In this document: in pieces, positions 24,325 through 33,337 of the stretch
Layout: each line of letters begins with the position of its first letter
Numbering within the stretch: position 1 is the stretch's first letter
DNA from: Muribaculaceae bacterium
GTDB taxonomy: Bacteria > Bacteroidota > Bacteroidia > Bacteroidales > Muribaculaceae
Length of the DNA stretch: 37,556 nucleotides
Direction of reading: 5' to 3'
Assembly: GCA_017935045.1 (NCBI GenBank)
Contig: JAGBIJ010000032.1
Coordinates: 1-37,556 of the forward strand
Program-made: the position numbers and the translations under genes
Notes under the pieces: model-generated
The model's database searches: none
What the model was told of the DNA's origin: nothing
The model's input: only the letters and a program-made list of their open reading frames with translations

Positions 24325-27300
24325 TCGGGAGCCATGGCGGCGTCAAAGTATCCGAGGCCGGCTATGGCCGTGATGAAGTTGCGTATATAGGCTGTCGACG
24401 TGGGACTCCAGCGGAAATCCAGACGGAACAGAATCTCGTTGGTAAACTTGGGCGAGCAGCCTATATAAGCGGTGTTGCCGTCGGCCGACTGGTAAGCCAC
24501 CAGAGGCTGGAGCAGCGTGACGACATCGGAGCCGGAGGCCATCGCTTCGTTCAGGCGGGCGGCAAACAGTCCGGGCTCCACACATTCTATCTTCTTAGGC
24601 AATACCTCGTTCATCACACCGATGACGTCTGCCATAGGCACGTGATGGTTATTGAGCGGATGGAACACTACGTTGTCAGTCGGAGTCGTGGCGAGGCGGA
24701 GGATGGACCAGGACAGTTGGTCGACCGGAGAGAACTCGCATGAAGAGTCAAGATGGCTGTAAGGTATGCATCCGAGCGCCAGATAAGCGCGAAGCATGCC
24801 CATGAAGGCGTTGCTCTGGAAGTTAGCCTGAAACTCGCCGTCGGATTCGCGTGGCGAAATGTTGCCCACACGCATTATCTTGGCCTGAATCCGGTCCTCC
24901 GCTATGGCTCCGAGTATGATTTTCTCAGCGTCATATTTCGATTTCACGTACTGGTTTGAGAGCCCCTGGCCGAGATCGAGCGACTGCTCGGTCAGAACCT
25001 TGGCCGCTGCTACGGAGGCTTCGGCGTCGCCGGCCACCGAGACGGTGGAGATATGCACCAGGCGCCGGTCATGGGCCGCGCACCAGTCCACTATGTTGCG
25101 TACCGTATCGACGTTGGCATGCTCAATCTCGTTGCCCGGAGCGAAGTGCTTCACGCTGGCCGCGCAGTTGATGACAGTGTCTATGGCAGAAGCGTCAAGC
25201 GCCGCGAGGGTAGCGGCTTCGGTCAGGTCGCCGGTCACGATGAAAATACGCTTGTCCCAGAGATGCTCGTAGGTATCGCCGAAGTAGTAGAACAATAACG
25301 TGCGCACGCGAGAGGAAGCGTCGAAGCTCTTGGAGCCGCGCACCACGCAATAGACGCGGGCGTCGGTGGCGTCGAGCAGCCAGTGAAGCACATGTACGCC
25401 GAGGAAGCCGGTGGCTCCTGTCAGCAGCACATTGCCTACGGACTGAAGCTCGCCGTCGTTGAAGGCGGCTATGGTATTTTTGCGCAGTATGTCGCCGAAC
25501 TCTTCTGCCGGGGTCTCGGCAGCGCAAGTCCCGGCGGCCGGAGCGGCTGTCTGCGGGGTCTCGCTCAGATGGGCGGCCAGGGCGCGCGGCGTCTTGGTGG
25601 CGAACAGGTCCTTATAGCTTATCTTCAGACCGCTCTGCGAGAGAACGGCCACTACCTTGATGGCATTGATGGACGTGCCGCCTATCTTGAAGAAATCATC
25701 GTTGGCGCCGACGCGCTCCAGGCCGAGCGTGCGGCGGAATGCCTCGGCAATGGCGGCTTCGTCGCCGGGCGCAGGCTCCACGTATTCGGCCAGTTTCTCC
25801 AGCACTGGCTCGGGCAGGTGCTTGCGATCGAGCTTGCCGTTGGGCGTGACGGGAATCTTATCTACGGGATTGAAGCTGTCCGGCACCATGTAGTCGGTAA
25901 GGTGGCGCGTCAGGTGGGCGCGCAGCTCCTCCTGATTCACATCCTGACCTTCGTACCAGATGCAGAGGTGGTCTATATTTTGAATCCGGCATACATTGGC
26001 TACAGACATCTTCACGCCGGGGAAGGCGTTGGCCACGCTCTCTATCTCCCCTAACTCTATGCGCAGGCCGCGCAGCTTGACCTGATGGTCGATGCGGCCC
26101 AGGACATCGATATCGCCGTCGGGAAGCCAGCGGGCAAGGTCGCCGGTGCGGTATGCCGGAGCCTCGCGGAAGGTAATGAAGCTCTCAGCCGTCTTCTCAG
26201 GCAGGTTGTGATAACCTTTGCCCACACTGCGGCCGGCAATTACCAGCTCTCCTATGGCGCCCACGGGCAGCTCCCCGCCCCATGCGTCGCAGATATATTC
26301 GCGGTAATTATAGAACGGAGGGCCTACAGTGACCGGCTTGCCGCTCTGCAGAACGGCATGGTTGGAGCCTACGGTTGTCTCCGTAGGGCCGTATTCGTTG
26401 ACAATCAGCCCCCTGAAGCCGGCGCTGTCCAGCTTGGGCAGCAGCGATGCGGGAATTGCCTCGCCGCCTATGTTCAGCAGCTTGCAGCCGGCTATCGCTT
26501 CGCAGAATTCCGGCAGTTCGAGCATGGCGGCCAGGCGGCTCGGAGTGGCATCGAAGGCTTCGACTCCGGTGCGCTTCATCAGGTCGGCCAGCATGGCTAC
26601 GTCCTTACATTCCTCCTCGTCGGCCAGTACAAGCGTATGGCCCGAAGTGAGCGACGTGCCGAGGTCTACGTGCGAGGCGTCGAACGAGATAGTCACGATG
26701 AGCATGTTGACCTTAGGCTCGTCGGCACCCATAGGGGAGTATATCAGTTTGCGGTAGCCGTAGAGATAATTGACGGCGGCGCCGTGGTGGATGACCACAC
26801 CCTTGGGGCGGCCTGTGCTGCCTGAAGTGTATATAAGATATGCGGGGTCGTCGGGCTCAATCTCCACTCCCGGACGAGAGGCGTCGGGGCAGGCGAGCAG
26901 CGTGTCGATGTCTATGGCCTTGCCGGGGAAGGAATCGAGTCTGGTGGCGGTAGTGACTATCCATTTGGCATCGGAATCCTCCGTAATCAGCTTGATGCGC
27001 TCCACCGGGTATTCCGGATCACATGGTATGTAGGCCGCGCCAGTCTTCATCACACCGTAGATGGCGGCTATCAGCCGGGAGTCGCGCGGCAGAAGCACAA
27101 CTACTTTGTCGCCCCGCTCCACGCCGTTGGCGCGCAGGGCATTGGCTATGCGGTTGGCCTCGGCGTCAAGCTCCGCATAAGTGAGACTCCGGTCGCGGGC
27201 TACCAGCGCAAGCCTGTCGGGACATGCGTCGGCCTGTAGCTCAAAGGCGCCGTGGTAAGAAGTGTATGGCACATCGCCGCACTCCCCGTCGCGTATCGGC

Positions 27301-30300
27301 TCAAGCTCCACGTCTTTGGCCGGAGAGAGTAGAGCGGCTTCGCGGACAGTGGCGGCGCAGACATTGCCGGATGCGGCAGAGCCGACCATGTCAAGCAGCA
27401 CCGCCATATCGGCGTTGCTGTAGAGCGAGGCGTCGTATTCCAGCTCCAGCCGGTATTTGCCGGGAGCTGGAGTAAATATCAGAAGCGTCAGCGGCACCTT
27501 GGCAGTATCGAGAGCTACCGGTATCTTTTCGTCGGAAAGCGGTCCGTCGGCGGCATCAAGCGACACACCTCCTTCATATACATACATTATTTCGGGTCTC
27601 AGGCCGAAGCGGCGCACAATCTCTGTGAAGGGATAGAAATCGTATCCGCGGGTGGTATTGAACTGATTTTGCAGCTCCAGAGCCATCTGTGCCGGAGTAG
27701 TCTTGGCTGCCTGCGCCGGGGAGACGCGGGAAACGACAGGGAGAGTCTTGACAAACATGCCGATATCGTCGATAAGGCGCACGTCACTGCGGCCATTGTT
27801 TACCGTAGTGATGGCGAGTGTCTCGTTGCGCGTCAGGCGGTGGAGGGTCTGCATGAAGGCCGAGAGGAAGAAGTTGCTTGGAGTCACGGCGTTGTCACTG
27901 CAGAAGCGGTCTATGTCTGCCGCATCCAGCTCGGCTGCCACACGGAGCAGAGTGCCTTGAGGCACCGCTTCGGGCGACGAGCTATGGGAATAGACAGTGG
28001 TCTCCGCTTCGCCAAGCAGTCTGTCAAACCATTCTTCCGCTTCCTCGTACTCGGCGCCGCGCAGCAGCGCAGCCTCGTCGTCGGCCCACTCGAAGGCGGA
28101 GTATTCCTCCTCCGCGAGATTCTGGCCGGCGTAAGCCCTCGACAGAGAATCGAAGAAGACCATGGCCGAGACACCGTCGAAGACGATATGATGGAAGTCC
28201 ATGAAAAGCCAGGCATCATCGGCGTGGCGTACTATGGCGAAACGATACAGCGGCTCGGCGAAAAGGTCGAACGGACGGACAAGCGCCTGCATATCAGCGC
28301 GCTCCGGAGCATGGTCGAGCGTGATTTCATCGACTTCCACATTTTCGACCTTCATGCGCTGCTGCATGATGTCGCCGTTGCGGTTGACGAAACGCGCCCC
28401 CAGGGCCGGATGTGCCTTGACGGCCTCGGCTATGGCCTTCTTCAGCCGCTCTAAGTCTGTGTCCCGCTTGATGCGGATGGCCTGGGCCACATTGTACTGC
28501 AGGGCGTCGCGGTTGCGCTCCCAGTCTATGAGTACGCCGCGCTGATTTTCGGTAATGGGGTAATACTTGCGCTTGGCGGCGGTCTTGGCCGGAGCGGCGG
28601 AAGTGGCGGCGGAAGCCTGCTCAAGAGCTTTGATCAGGCCGCGTACGGTCGGGTCGGCCATGGCAGCCTTGGAGGTCATGCGCACGTCGCGCTTCTTGGC
28701 GATGGTGGCCACAAGGCGCATGGCCAGCAGAGAGGTAAGGCCGACCTTCAGCAGATTGGTCGTGACACCGAATGAGTCGTGGCCCAGCACGCCGGCGACT
28801 ATTTCCGTCATCTCGCGTTCATCGTCTGTAGCAGGAGGCACTGTCTCCTCGGCCACTTCGATTTCAGGCAGGGGGAGAGCCTTGCGGTCTATCTTGCCGT
28901 TCTGGTTCATCGGCAGACTGTCAAGCTTCATCACGGCTGCCGGAATCATAAATTCCGTCAGATCTGCCGACATGAAGTCGCGCAGCTCTTCGGGTGAGAC
29001 ATCCATACCCTCTTTGACCGCATAGTAGCCCACAAGCTGGTCGTTGCCGCCTACTGATTTGACGGCGGCGGCAAACTGACGCACCGCCTCGTGGCGGGTG
29101 GCGACGGCCTCTATCTCGCCTAACTCGATACGCAGGCCGCGCAGCTTGACCATGCCGTCCATGCGGCCCATGAACTGTATGTCGCCGTCCTCGTTCCAGC
29201 GTACCAGGTCGCCGGTACGGTAGGCGCGTACGCCGTCGATGGTAATGAATTTTTCGGCTGTCAGCTCCGGGCGGTTGAGATAGCCTACAGCTACGCTGAC
29301 ACCTAAGATGACCAGCTCGCCCGGCACACCGCGAGGCACCCGGCGCCCGTATCTGTCGAGTACGCGTACCTCATATCCGGGGATGGGCCGGCCTATGACG
29401 GTGCCGTCTGTCTCGCCCTGAGGCATGTAGCAGGTGGCGAAGACGGAACACTCCGTGGGGCCGTAGGCGTTGGCGAAAGCGAAGGGAAGCCGTCCCACAG
29501 GGGGCAGCTTCTCGCCGCCGCAGGCAAGCCAGCGCAGCGAGGGGAACTCGTAAAGGGTAATCATCTGCCATGCTATCTGTGTGGTAAGGAAGGCCGCTGT
29601 AATGCCGGTCTTCACGAAGAAATCGTGCATGGCGTCGAGGTCATGGCGCAGCTCTTCGTCCAGGATATAGAGGGTGGCGCCGGACATAAGGGTGGGGTAG
29701 AGATCCATCATGTGGGCGTCGAAGCCGAAGTTGGCGTATGCAGGCACGCGGTCCTCCTGGCCGAGGGGCACGAGGTGCATGTAGTCGTGGCAGAAGTTGA
29801 GCAGGTTGGCGCGTGTCAGCGTCACTCCTTTAGGCTTGCCCGTGGAGCCTGAAGTATAAAGTATGACAAAAGAACCGTCTGGATTGGCCGGCCATTCGTC
29901 TACGGGCGCTGCCTCGCCCTGCGTGAGCGCGCCGGCGTCCAGGATTGTGCCGGCGAAGCCCGGCAGAGTCCGGCCGGCCAGACCGCCGGTAGTCACTATG
30001 AAAGTCACGCCGGCATCTCCGGTCATAAACGTAAGGCGCTCCTCAGGGAAAGAGGGGTCGAGCGGCATGTAGGCCGCGCCGGCTTTCATAAGGGCAAGCG
30101 GAATCAGCACCATCCATTGCGAGCGCGGTATCATCACACCGACGGCCATGCCCGGTGTGACTCCGGCTGCTTTAAGGTTGTGAGCCATGACCGTAGAGAG
30201 ACGGTCGATCTCGGCGTAGGTATAGCTGGCGTCCGGAGCGACGAGAGCCGTTTTGTCCGGTATCTCGCGCGCAAGCGCCGCTATCGCGCCCTCTATGGGC

Positions 30301-31586
30301 ACAGAGCGGTCGAAATCGAGTGCCGGAGCGCTCTCCATATCTTTGAGTTCCGCATCGGCGGCCGCGTCAGTCAATCTGAAACTGCTGACGGCACTCTCGG
30401 CGTTGGCCGGGTCGCAGAGCTGGTCCAGGGCCAGGTCGAGGGTGCGGACCAGGCGGTCGACCGTAGCTTCGGTATATATGTCTGAACGCCAGATGACATC
30501 GACATCCACGCCGTCGTCCGCAAGAAACATCTGTATGGAGACAGGCACGCCTGTGTCGCCGTTGTCAAGACGTTCCGGAACCATGCCCTCCACGAGTGAG
30601 TCCATGTCAAGCAGGCGGCCCTGATAGCCGAACAGTACATTCTGCTCGTAGCCGGTCATTGATGAGAAATCGGCGAACGAGAATAGATCTTTGGCGCGGG
30701 TGTCACGGCGCTGTTCCTTCATTTCTGCGACGAGAGCCTGAGCCGTCACGTCTTTGCCGAGATGACAGCGTACCGGCAGTGTGCGGACTATCATGCCGAC
30801 GGTGTTGTCGGTGTCATGGGTATTGCGCCCGTGGTAGATTGTAGTGAAAAGCACATCATCGCGTCCGGTAAAGGCGCCTAAGGCGATGCCCATGGCGGCG
30901 TTGGCTACTGCCGAGTTTCCCTTGAAGCGCGACAGCGGGGTGGCAAGGCGGAACACCTTGTGGCTGAACTGCTGCTCCACGCCCTTGGCATCGGAGTAGA
31001 GGGCGGCTCCGTCGGTATCGAAGTCGCCGAATGTACGGACGTAGTATTCGCGCTGAGACTCGTATTCGGCACCGGAGCGGGCTGCCGTCTCGCGTTCGGC
31101 CAGAGAGAAGCAGTCTACGGCCTCAGGCTCGATTTCGCCCCCTTTCAGGGCAATGTCCAGATCACGTAGGAATACTCGCATCGATGAACCGTCATATATA
31201 ATATGGTGTATGACCATGGTCAGCCAGACATGGCTCTCTGCCCGGATGACCTCCAGACGGCACATACGGTCGCCCGGCACGTCGATATGGCTGAGTACGC
31301 CGGCCTTGATTTCTTCAAACTCGGCATCTGTGGCTGTGCGCACCGGCACGTCGGGCAGAGTGGCGCCGTCCCACTCCATGCGTGCCTCGCCGTTCTCGTC
31401 AGTGGCGATTGCCACATTGAACGCGGGATGGCATGCGAGTACTTTTCTTACTGCCGCCTGCAGGCGCTCAGGGTCGGTATCGGCGGAGAAGCGGAAGGCG
31501 TAAGCTATATGATAGGCGAGGTCTTCGCGGTAGGCCGAGCCGAGATAAATGCCCAGCTGGCTCTGGCTCAATGATGATTGTTTCAT
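24321..31586 (-). CDS. Two-module NRPS with terminal reductase domain
   Basis: Nonribosomal peptide synthetase, 2421 aa, order C-A-PCP-C-A-PCP-R. C1 has HHIIYDG at 127-133. A1 (about 440-900) has TSGSTGKPKG near 576. PCP1 carries its serine at 952 in an unusual VGLTSLLAM setting. C2 has HHIVFDG at 1132-1138. A2 (about 1480-1930) has TSGSTG at 1587-1592. PCP2 has Ser1972 in the canonical-like IGGTS. The end is a Lys2-type thioester reductase with TGATGFLG near 2050 and the SDR pair Tyr2213/Lys2217 in YVKSK. There is no epimerase, methyltransferase or thioesterase domain. The expected product is a dipeptide released reductively as aldehyde (or alcohol), possibly N-acylated because the protein starts with a C domain. 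My alignment to GrsA gives binding-pocket residues DAMFAGAVFK (A1) and DAVDNGEVGK (A2): A1 apolar, A2 perhaps a basic substrate. Confidence 0.95.
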   Translation of the reverse strand: MKQSSLSQSQLGIYLGSAYREDLAYHIAYAFRFSADTDPERLQAAVRKVLACHPAFNVAIATDENGEARMEWDGATLPDVPVRTATDAEFEEIKAGVLSHIDVPGDRMCRLEVIRAESHVWLTMVIHHIIYDGSSMRVFLRDLDIALKGGEIEPEAVDCFSLAERETAARSGAEYESQREYYVRTFGDFDTDGAALYSDAKGVEQQFSHKVFRLATPLSRFKGNSAVANAAMGIALGAFTGRDDVLFTTIYHGRNTHDTDNTVGMIVRTLPVRCHLGKDVTAQALVAEMKEQRRDTRAKDLFSFADFSSMTGYEQNVLFGYQGRLLDMDSLVEGMVPERLDNGDTGVPVSIQMFLADDGVDVDVIWRSDIYTEATVDRLVRTLDLALDQLCDPANAESAVSSFRLTDAAADAELKDMESAPALDFDRSVPIEGAIAALAREIPDKTALVAPDASYTYAEIDRLSTVMAHNLKAAGVTPGMAVGVMIPRSQWMVLIPLALMKAGAAYMPLDPSFPEERLTFMTGDAGVTFIVTTGGLAGRTLPGFAGTILDAGALTQGEAAPVDEWPANPDGSFVILYTSGSTGKPKGVTLTRANLLNFCHDYMHLVPLGQEDRVPAYANFGFDAHMMDLYPTLMSGATLYILDEELRHDLDAMHDFFVKTGITAAFLTTQIAWQMITLYEFPSLRWLACGGEKLPPVGRLPFAFANAYGPTECSVFATCYMPQGETDGTVIGRPIPGYEVRVLDRYGRRVPRGVPGELVILGVSVAVGYLNRPELTAEKFITIDGVRAYRTGDLVRWNEDGDIQFMGRMDGMVKLRGLRIELGEIEAVATRHEAVRQFAAAVKSVGGNDQLVGYYAVKEGMDVSPEELRDFMSADLTEFMIPAAVMKLDSLPMNQNGKIDRKALPLPEIEVAEETVPPATDDEREMTEIVAGVLGHDSFGVTTNLLKVGLTSLLAMRLVATIAKKRDVRMTSKAAMADPTVRGLIKALEQASAATSAAPAKTAAKRKYYPITENQRGVLIDWERNRDALQYNVAQAIRIKRDTDLERLKKAIAEAVKAHPALGARFVNRNGDIMQQRMKVENVEVDEITLDHAPERADMQALVRPFDLFAEPLYRFAIVRHADDAWLFMDFHHIVFDGVSAMVFFDSLSRAYAGQNLAEEEYSAFEWADDEAALLRGAEYEEAEEWFDRLLGEAETTVYSHSSSPEAVPQGTLLRVAAELDAADIDRFCSDNAVTPSNFFLSAFMQTLHRLTRNETLAITTVNNGRSDVRLIDDIGMFVKTLPVVSRVSPAQAAKTTPAQMALELQNQFNTTRGYDFYPFTEIVRRFGLRPEIMYVYEGGVSLDAADGPLSDEKIPVALDTAKVPLTLLIFTPAPGKYRLELEYDASLYSNADMAVLLDMVGSAASGNVCAATVREAALLSPAKDVELEPIRDGECGDVPYTSYHGAFELQADACPDRLALVARDRSLTYAELDAEANRIANALRANGVERGDKVVVLLPRDSRLIAAIYGVMKTGAAYIPCDPEYPVERIKLITEDSDAKWIVTTATRLDSFPGKAIDIDTLLACPDASRPGVEIEPDDPAYLIYTSGSTGRPKGVVIHHGAAVNYLYGYRKLIYSPMGADEPKVNMLIVTISFDASHVDLGTSLTSGHTLVLADEEECKDVAMLADLMKRTGVEAFDATPSRLAAMLELPEFCEAIAGCKLLNIGGEAIPASLLPKLDSAGFRGLIVNEYGPTETTVGSNHAVLQSGKPVTVGPPFYNYREYICDAWGGELPVGAIGELVIAGRSVGKGYHNLPEKTAESFITFREAPAYRTGDLARWLPDGDIDVLGRIDHQVKLRGLRIELGEIESVANAFPGVKMSVANVCRIQNIDHLCIWYEGQDVNQEELRAHLTRHLTDYMVPDSFNPVDKIPVTPNGKLDRKHLPEPVLEKLAEYVEPAPGDEAAIAEAFRRTLGLERVGANDDFFKIGGTSINAIKVVAVLSQSGLKISYKDLFATKTPRALAAHLSETPQTAAPAAGTCAAETPAEEFGDILRKNTIAAFNDGELQSVGNVLLTGATGFLGVHVLHWLLDATDARVYCVVRGSKSFDASSRVRTLLFYYFGDTYEHLWDKRIFIVTGDLTEAATLAALDASAIDTVINCAASVKHFAPGNEIEHANVDTVRNIVDWCAAHDRRLVHISTVSVAGDAEASVAAAKVLTEQSLDLGQGLSNQYVKSKYDAEKIILGAIAEDRIQAKIMRVGNISPRESDGEFQANFQSNAFMGMLRAYLALGCIPYSHLDSSCEFSPVDQLSWSILRLATTPTDNVVFHPLNNHHVPMADVIGVMNEVLPKKIECVEPGLFAARLNEAMASGSDVVTLLQPLVAYQSADGNTAYIGCSPKFTNEILFRLDFRWSPTSTAYIRNFITAIAGLGYFDAAMAPE

Positions 31587-31602
31587 ATCGGTTAGTTTTT
31601 TA

Positions 31603-33327
31603 TTATTCGTTTGTCGGGTTGGCGGACCACGTCATAGTCAGTATGTTCTGATTGAACATGTATTCATACTTCATGGTATCGCAGCTTTTCTTGGCTATCA
31701 GCAGGCCGAGGCCGGTCTTGGGATCCTGCTCTACAGGATTGAAGGGGCGGCCGGCGTCATGCACTACGGCAGTCACGGCGCCGGACTGCAGTGTAATACG
31801 CATATCTACGGAGGCAGCCTTGCGGTTCAGCCGATCGGCATGCTCGATGATATTCTTCAGTATCTCCTCGCATGTCACGCCGATGCGGAACCGCAGACTT
31901 TCGGAAACGCCCTTGTCCCGCAGCCATTTGTCAGCCTCTACCAGCTGCGTGCCGGCATTCCGCATGTTAGGCACTATGCTGGTGTCGTAGATCTGGCTGG
32001 CCGACTGCCGGGGTATGAGGAAGAAAGGCATCTTGCCCTCCTTGCGGCGCATGACAGCCGGCAGAAGGATGATGAGCAGGACAGCCTGACCGATGGCGAA
32101 GCCCCACCATACGCCTGTGCCCCCTACGGCCATTACCCAGAAGAAAAGCATAGGCAGCATGGGCTGTCCGACAGAGACTATCATGGCCTGACGTGTGTTG
32201 CCGTAGACCTGATAGACCGGTATGAGCAGTCCGACGGCGCACTGAAGTATGATATTGAAGGCGAAGGCCGGTATGGCAGCCCGCAGCATCTCCAGCGTGG
32301 GGCCGCCGGTAATGCTGAACAGCGAGCCTATCCACTGCGGAAAGAGAATCATGAGGCCGGCATATATGGCCAGGCTGACTCCCAGAAATCCGTATGCTTT
32401 GCCCAGCACCATGGCGACGCCACGGTTGTCGTCCGAACCGGCCAGAATGGAGGCCACGGGCTGAAATGAGTCGATGACACCGGTAAGGATAATCATCGAG
32501 AGGCGCAGCAGATACATGCAGACGGCGAATACTATGACTCCGGCCGTGCCGAGATACTGTATGGCCACTATGTTGCAGACGAATATCTGTACAGACATGA
32601 GCATGGCGGTAAAACCCGAAGGCACGCCGTTGCGCATGATGGCAGGCAACTCGCGCATATTTTTAGCAGCGGTAAACCGCAGGGCGCCTTTCTTACGGAA
32701 GTGTCCCAAAAGTATGGCGATAGCCGGCACGTAGCTGATGACGGTAGCCGCGGCGGCTCCGCCCATACCCCAGCCGCACAGGGCTATGAAGATGTAGTCG
32801 AGTATCAGGTTGGTGGCGATGCAGACGGATACCGCCACGGTTACGCGCTTGGGCTCGCCGTCGACGGCCACAAAGAGCTGAAGCACTATCATCAGCATAT
32901 ATATGGCCGCTGAGGGGATCGTGATTATCATGTAGGAGCCGGCGTAGCCGATAATGGAAGTGTCGGGACACAGCAGCCGCAGTATGGGCTGGAAGAATAT
33001 CAGTCCGGCTGCGCCCAGAAGCAGTCCGGTAACTGTGGCCGAGGAGACGGAGAGCGAGAAGATACGCGAGGCATGGTCCCGGTCGTGCGCGCCTATGGCT
33101 TTGCCGGCGAGCAGCGTGCCGCCGACACCGAGCAGCAGGCACAGCGAGAAGTAGAGCTGCAGTATGGGCATGGCTATGTTGATGGCAGACATGGCCGCGT
33201 CGCTGATGAACCAGGTAACCATCAGCCCGTCGACGAACGCTCCCATCTGGGAGGCGGCCACTGTCATTACCGAGGCGAACAGAAAGCTGCGGAAAGCGCG
33301 GCCTACAAGATAGGAATCACGTTTCAT
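31603..33327 (-). CDS. MATE exporter fused to an RsbW-like HATPase domain
   Basis: 574-aa fusion. Residues 1 to about 445 are a MATE-family drug/metabolite exporter with about 12 hydrophobic helices in the inner membrane. After a short basic linker (MRRKEGKMPF), residues about 455-570 form a GHKL ATPase domain of the anti-sigma kinase type. Its N-box is EEILKNIIEH (Asn492), its D-box DAGRPF (Asp524), and GLGLLIAKK is the nucleotide lid. Normal MATE proteins end near 450 aa. The gene lies between the sensor-phosphatase and the NRPS with gaps of 10 and 16 bp, so it is the likely exporter of the NRPS product. The fused domain suggests that export, or another partner, is controlled by STAS binding or phosphorylation. 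ATP binding is inferred from motifs only. The reading frame is continuous across the junction. Confidence 0.88.
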   Translation of the reverse strand: MKRDSYLVGRAFRSFLFASVMTVAASQMGAFVDGLMVTWFISDAAMSAINIAMPILQLYFSLCLLLGVGGTLLAGKAIGAHDRDHASRIFSLSVSSATVTGLLLGAAGLIFFQPILRLLCPDTSIIGYAGSYMIITIPSAAIYMLMIVLQLFVAVDGEPKRVTVAVSVCIATNLILDYIFIALCGWGMGGAAAATVISYVPAIAILLGHFRKKGALRFTAAKNMRELPAIMRNGVPSGFTAMLMSVQIFVCNIVAIQYLGTAGVIVFAVCMYLLRLSMIILTGVIDSFQPVASILAGSDDNRGVAMVLGKAYGFLGVSLAIYAGLMILFPQWIGSLFSITGGPTLEMLRAAIPAFAFNIILQCAVGLLIPVYQVYGNTRQAMIVSVGQPMLPMLFFWVMAVGGTGVWWGFAIGQAVLLIILLPAVMRRKEGKMPFFLIPRQSASQIYDTSIVPNMRNAGTQLVEADKWLRDKGVSESLRFRIGVTCEEILKNIIEHADRLNRKAASVDMRITLQSGAVTAVVHDAGRPFNPVEQDPKTGLGLLIAKKSCDTMKYEYMFNQNILTMTWSANPTNE

Positions 33328-33337
33328 TAGGTTTGGC

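Noticed and set aside
24343-31574. Many long open frames opposite or inside the NRPS gene
   Set aside because: All are shadows of a GC-rich, codon-biased 7.3-kb gene whose domains are fully accounted for on the minus strand.
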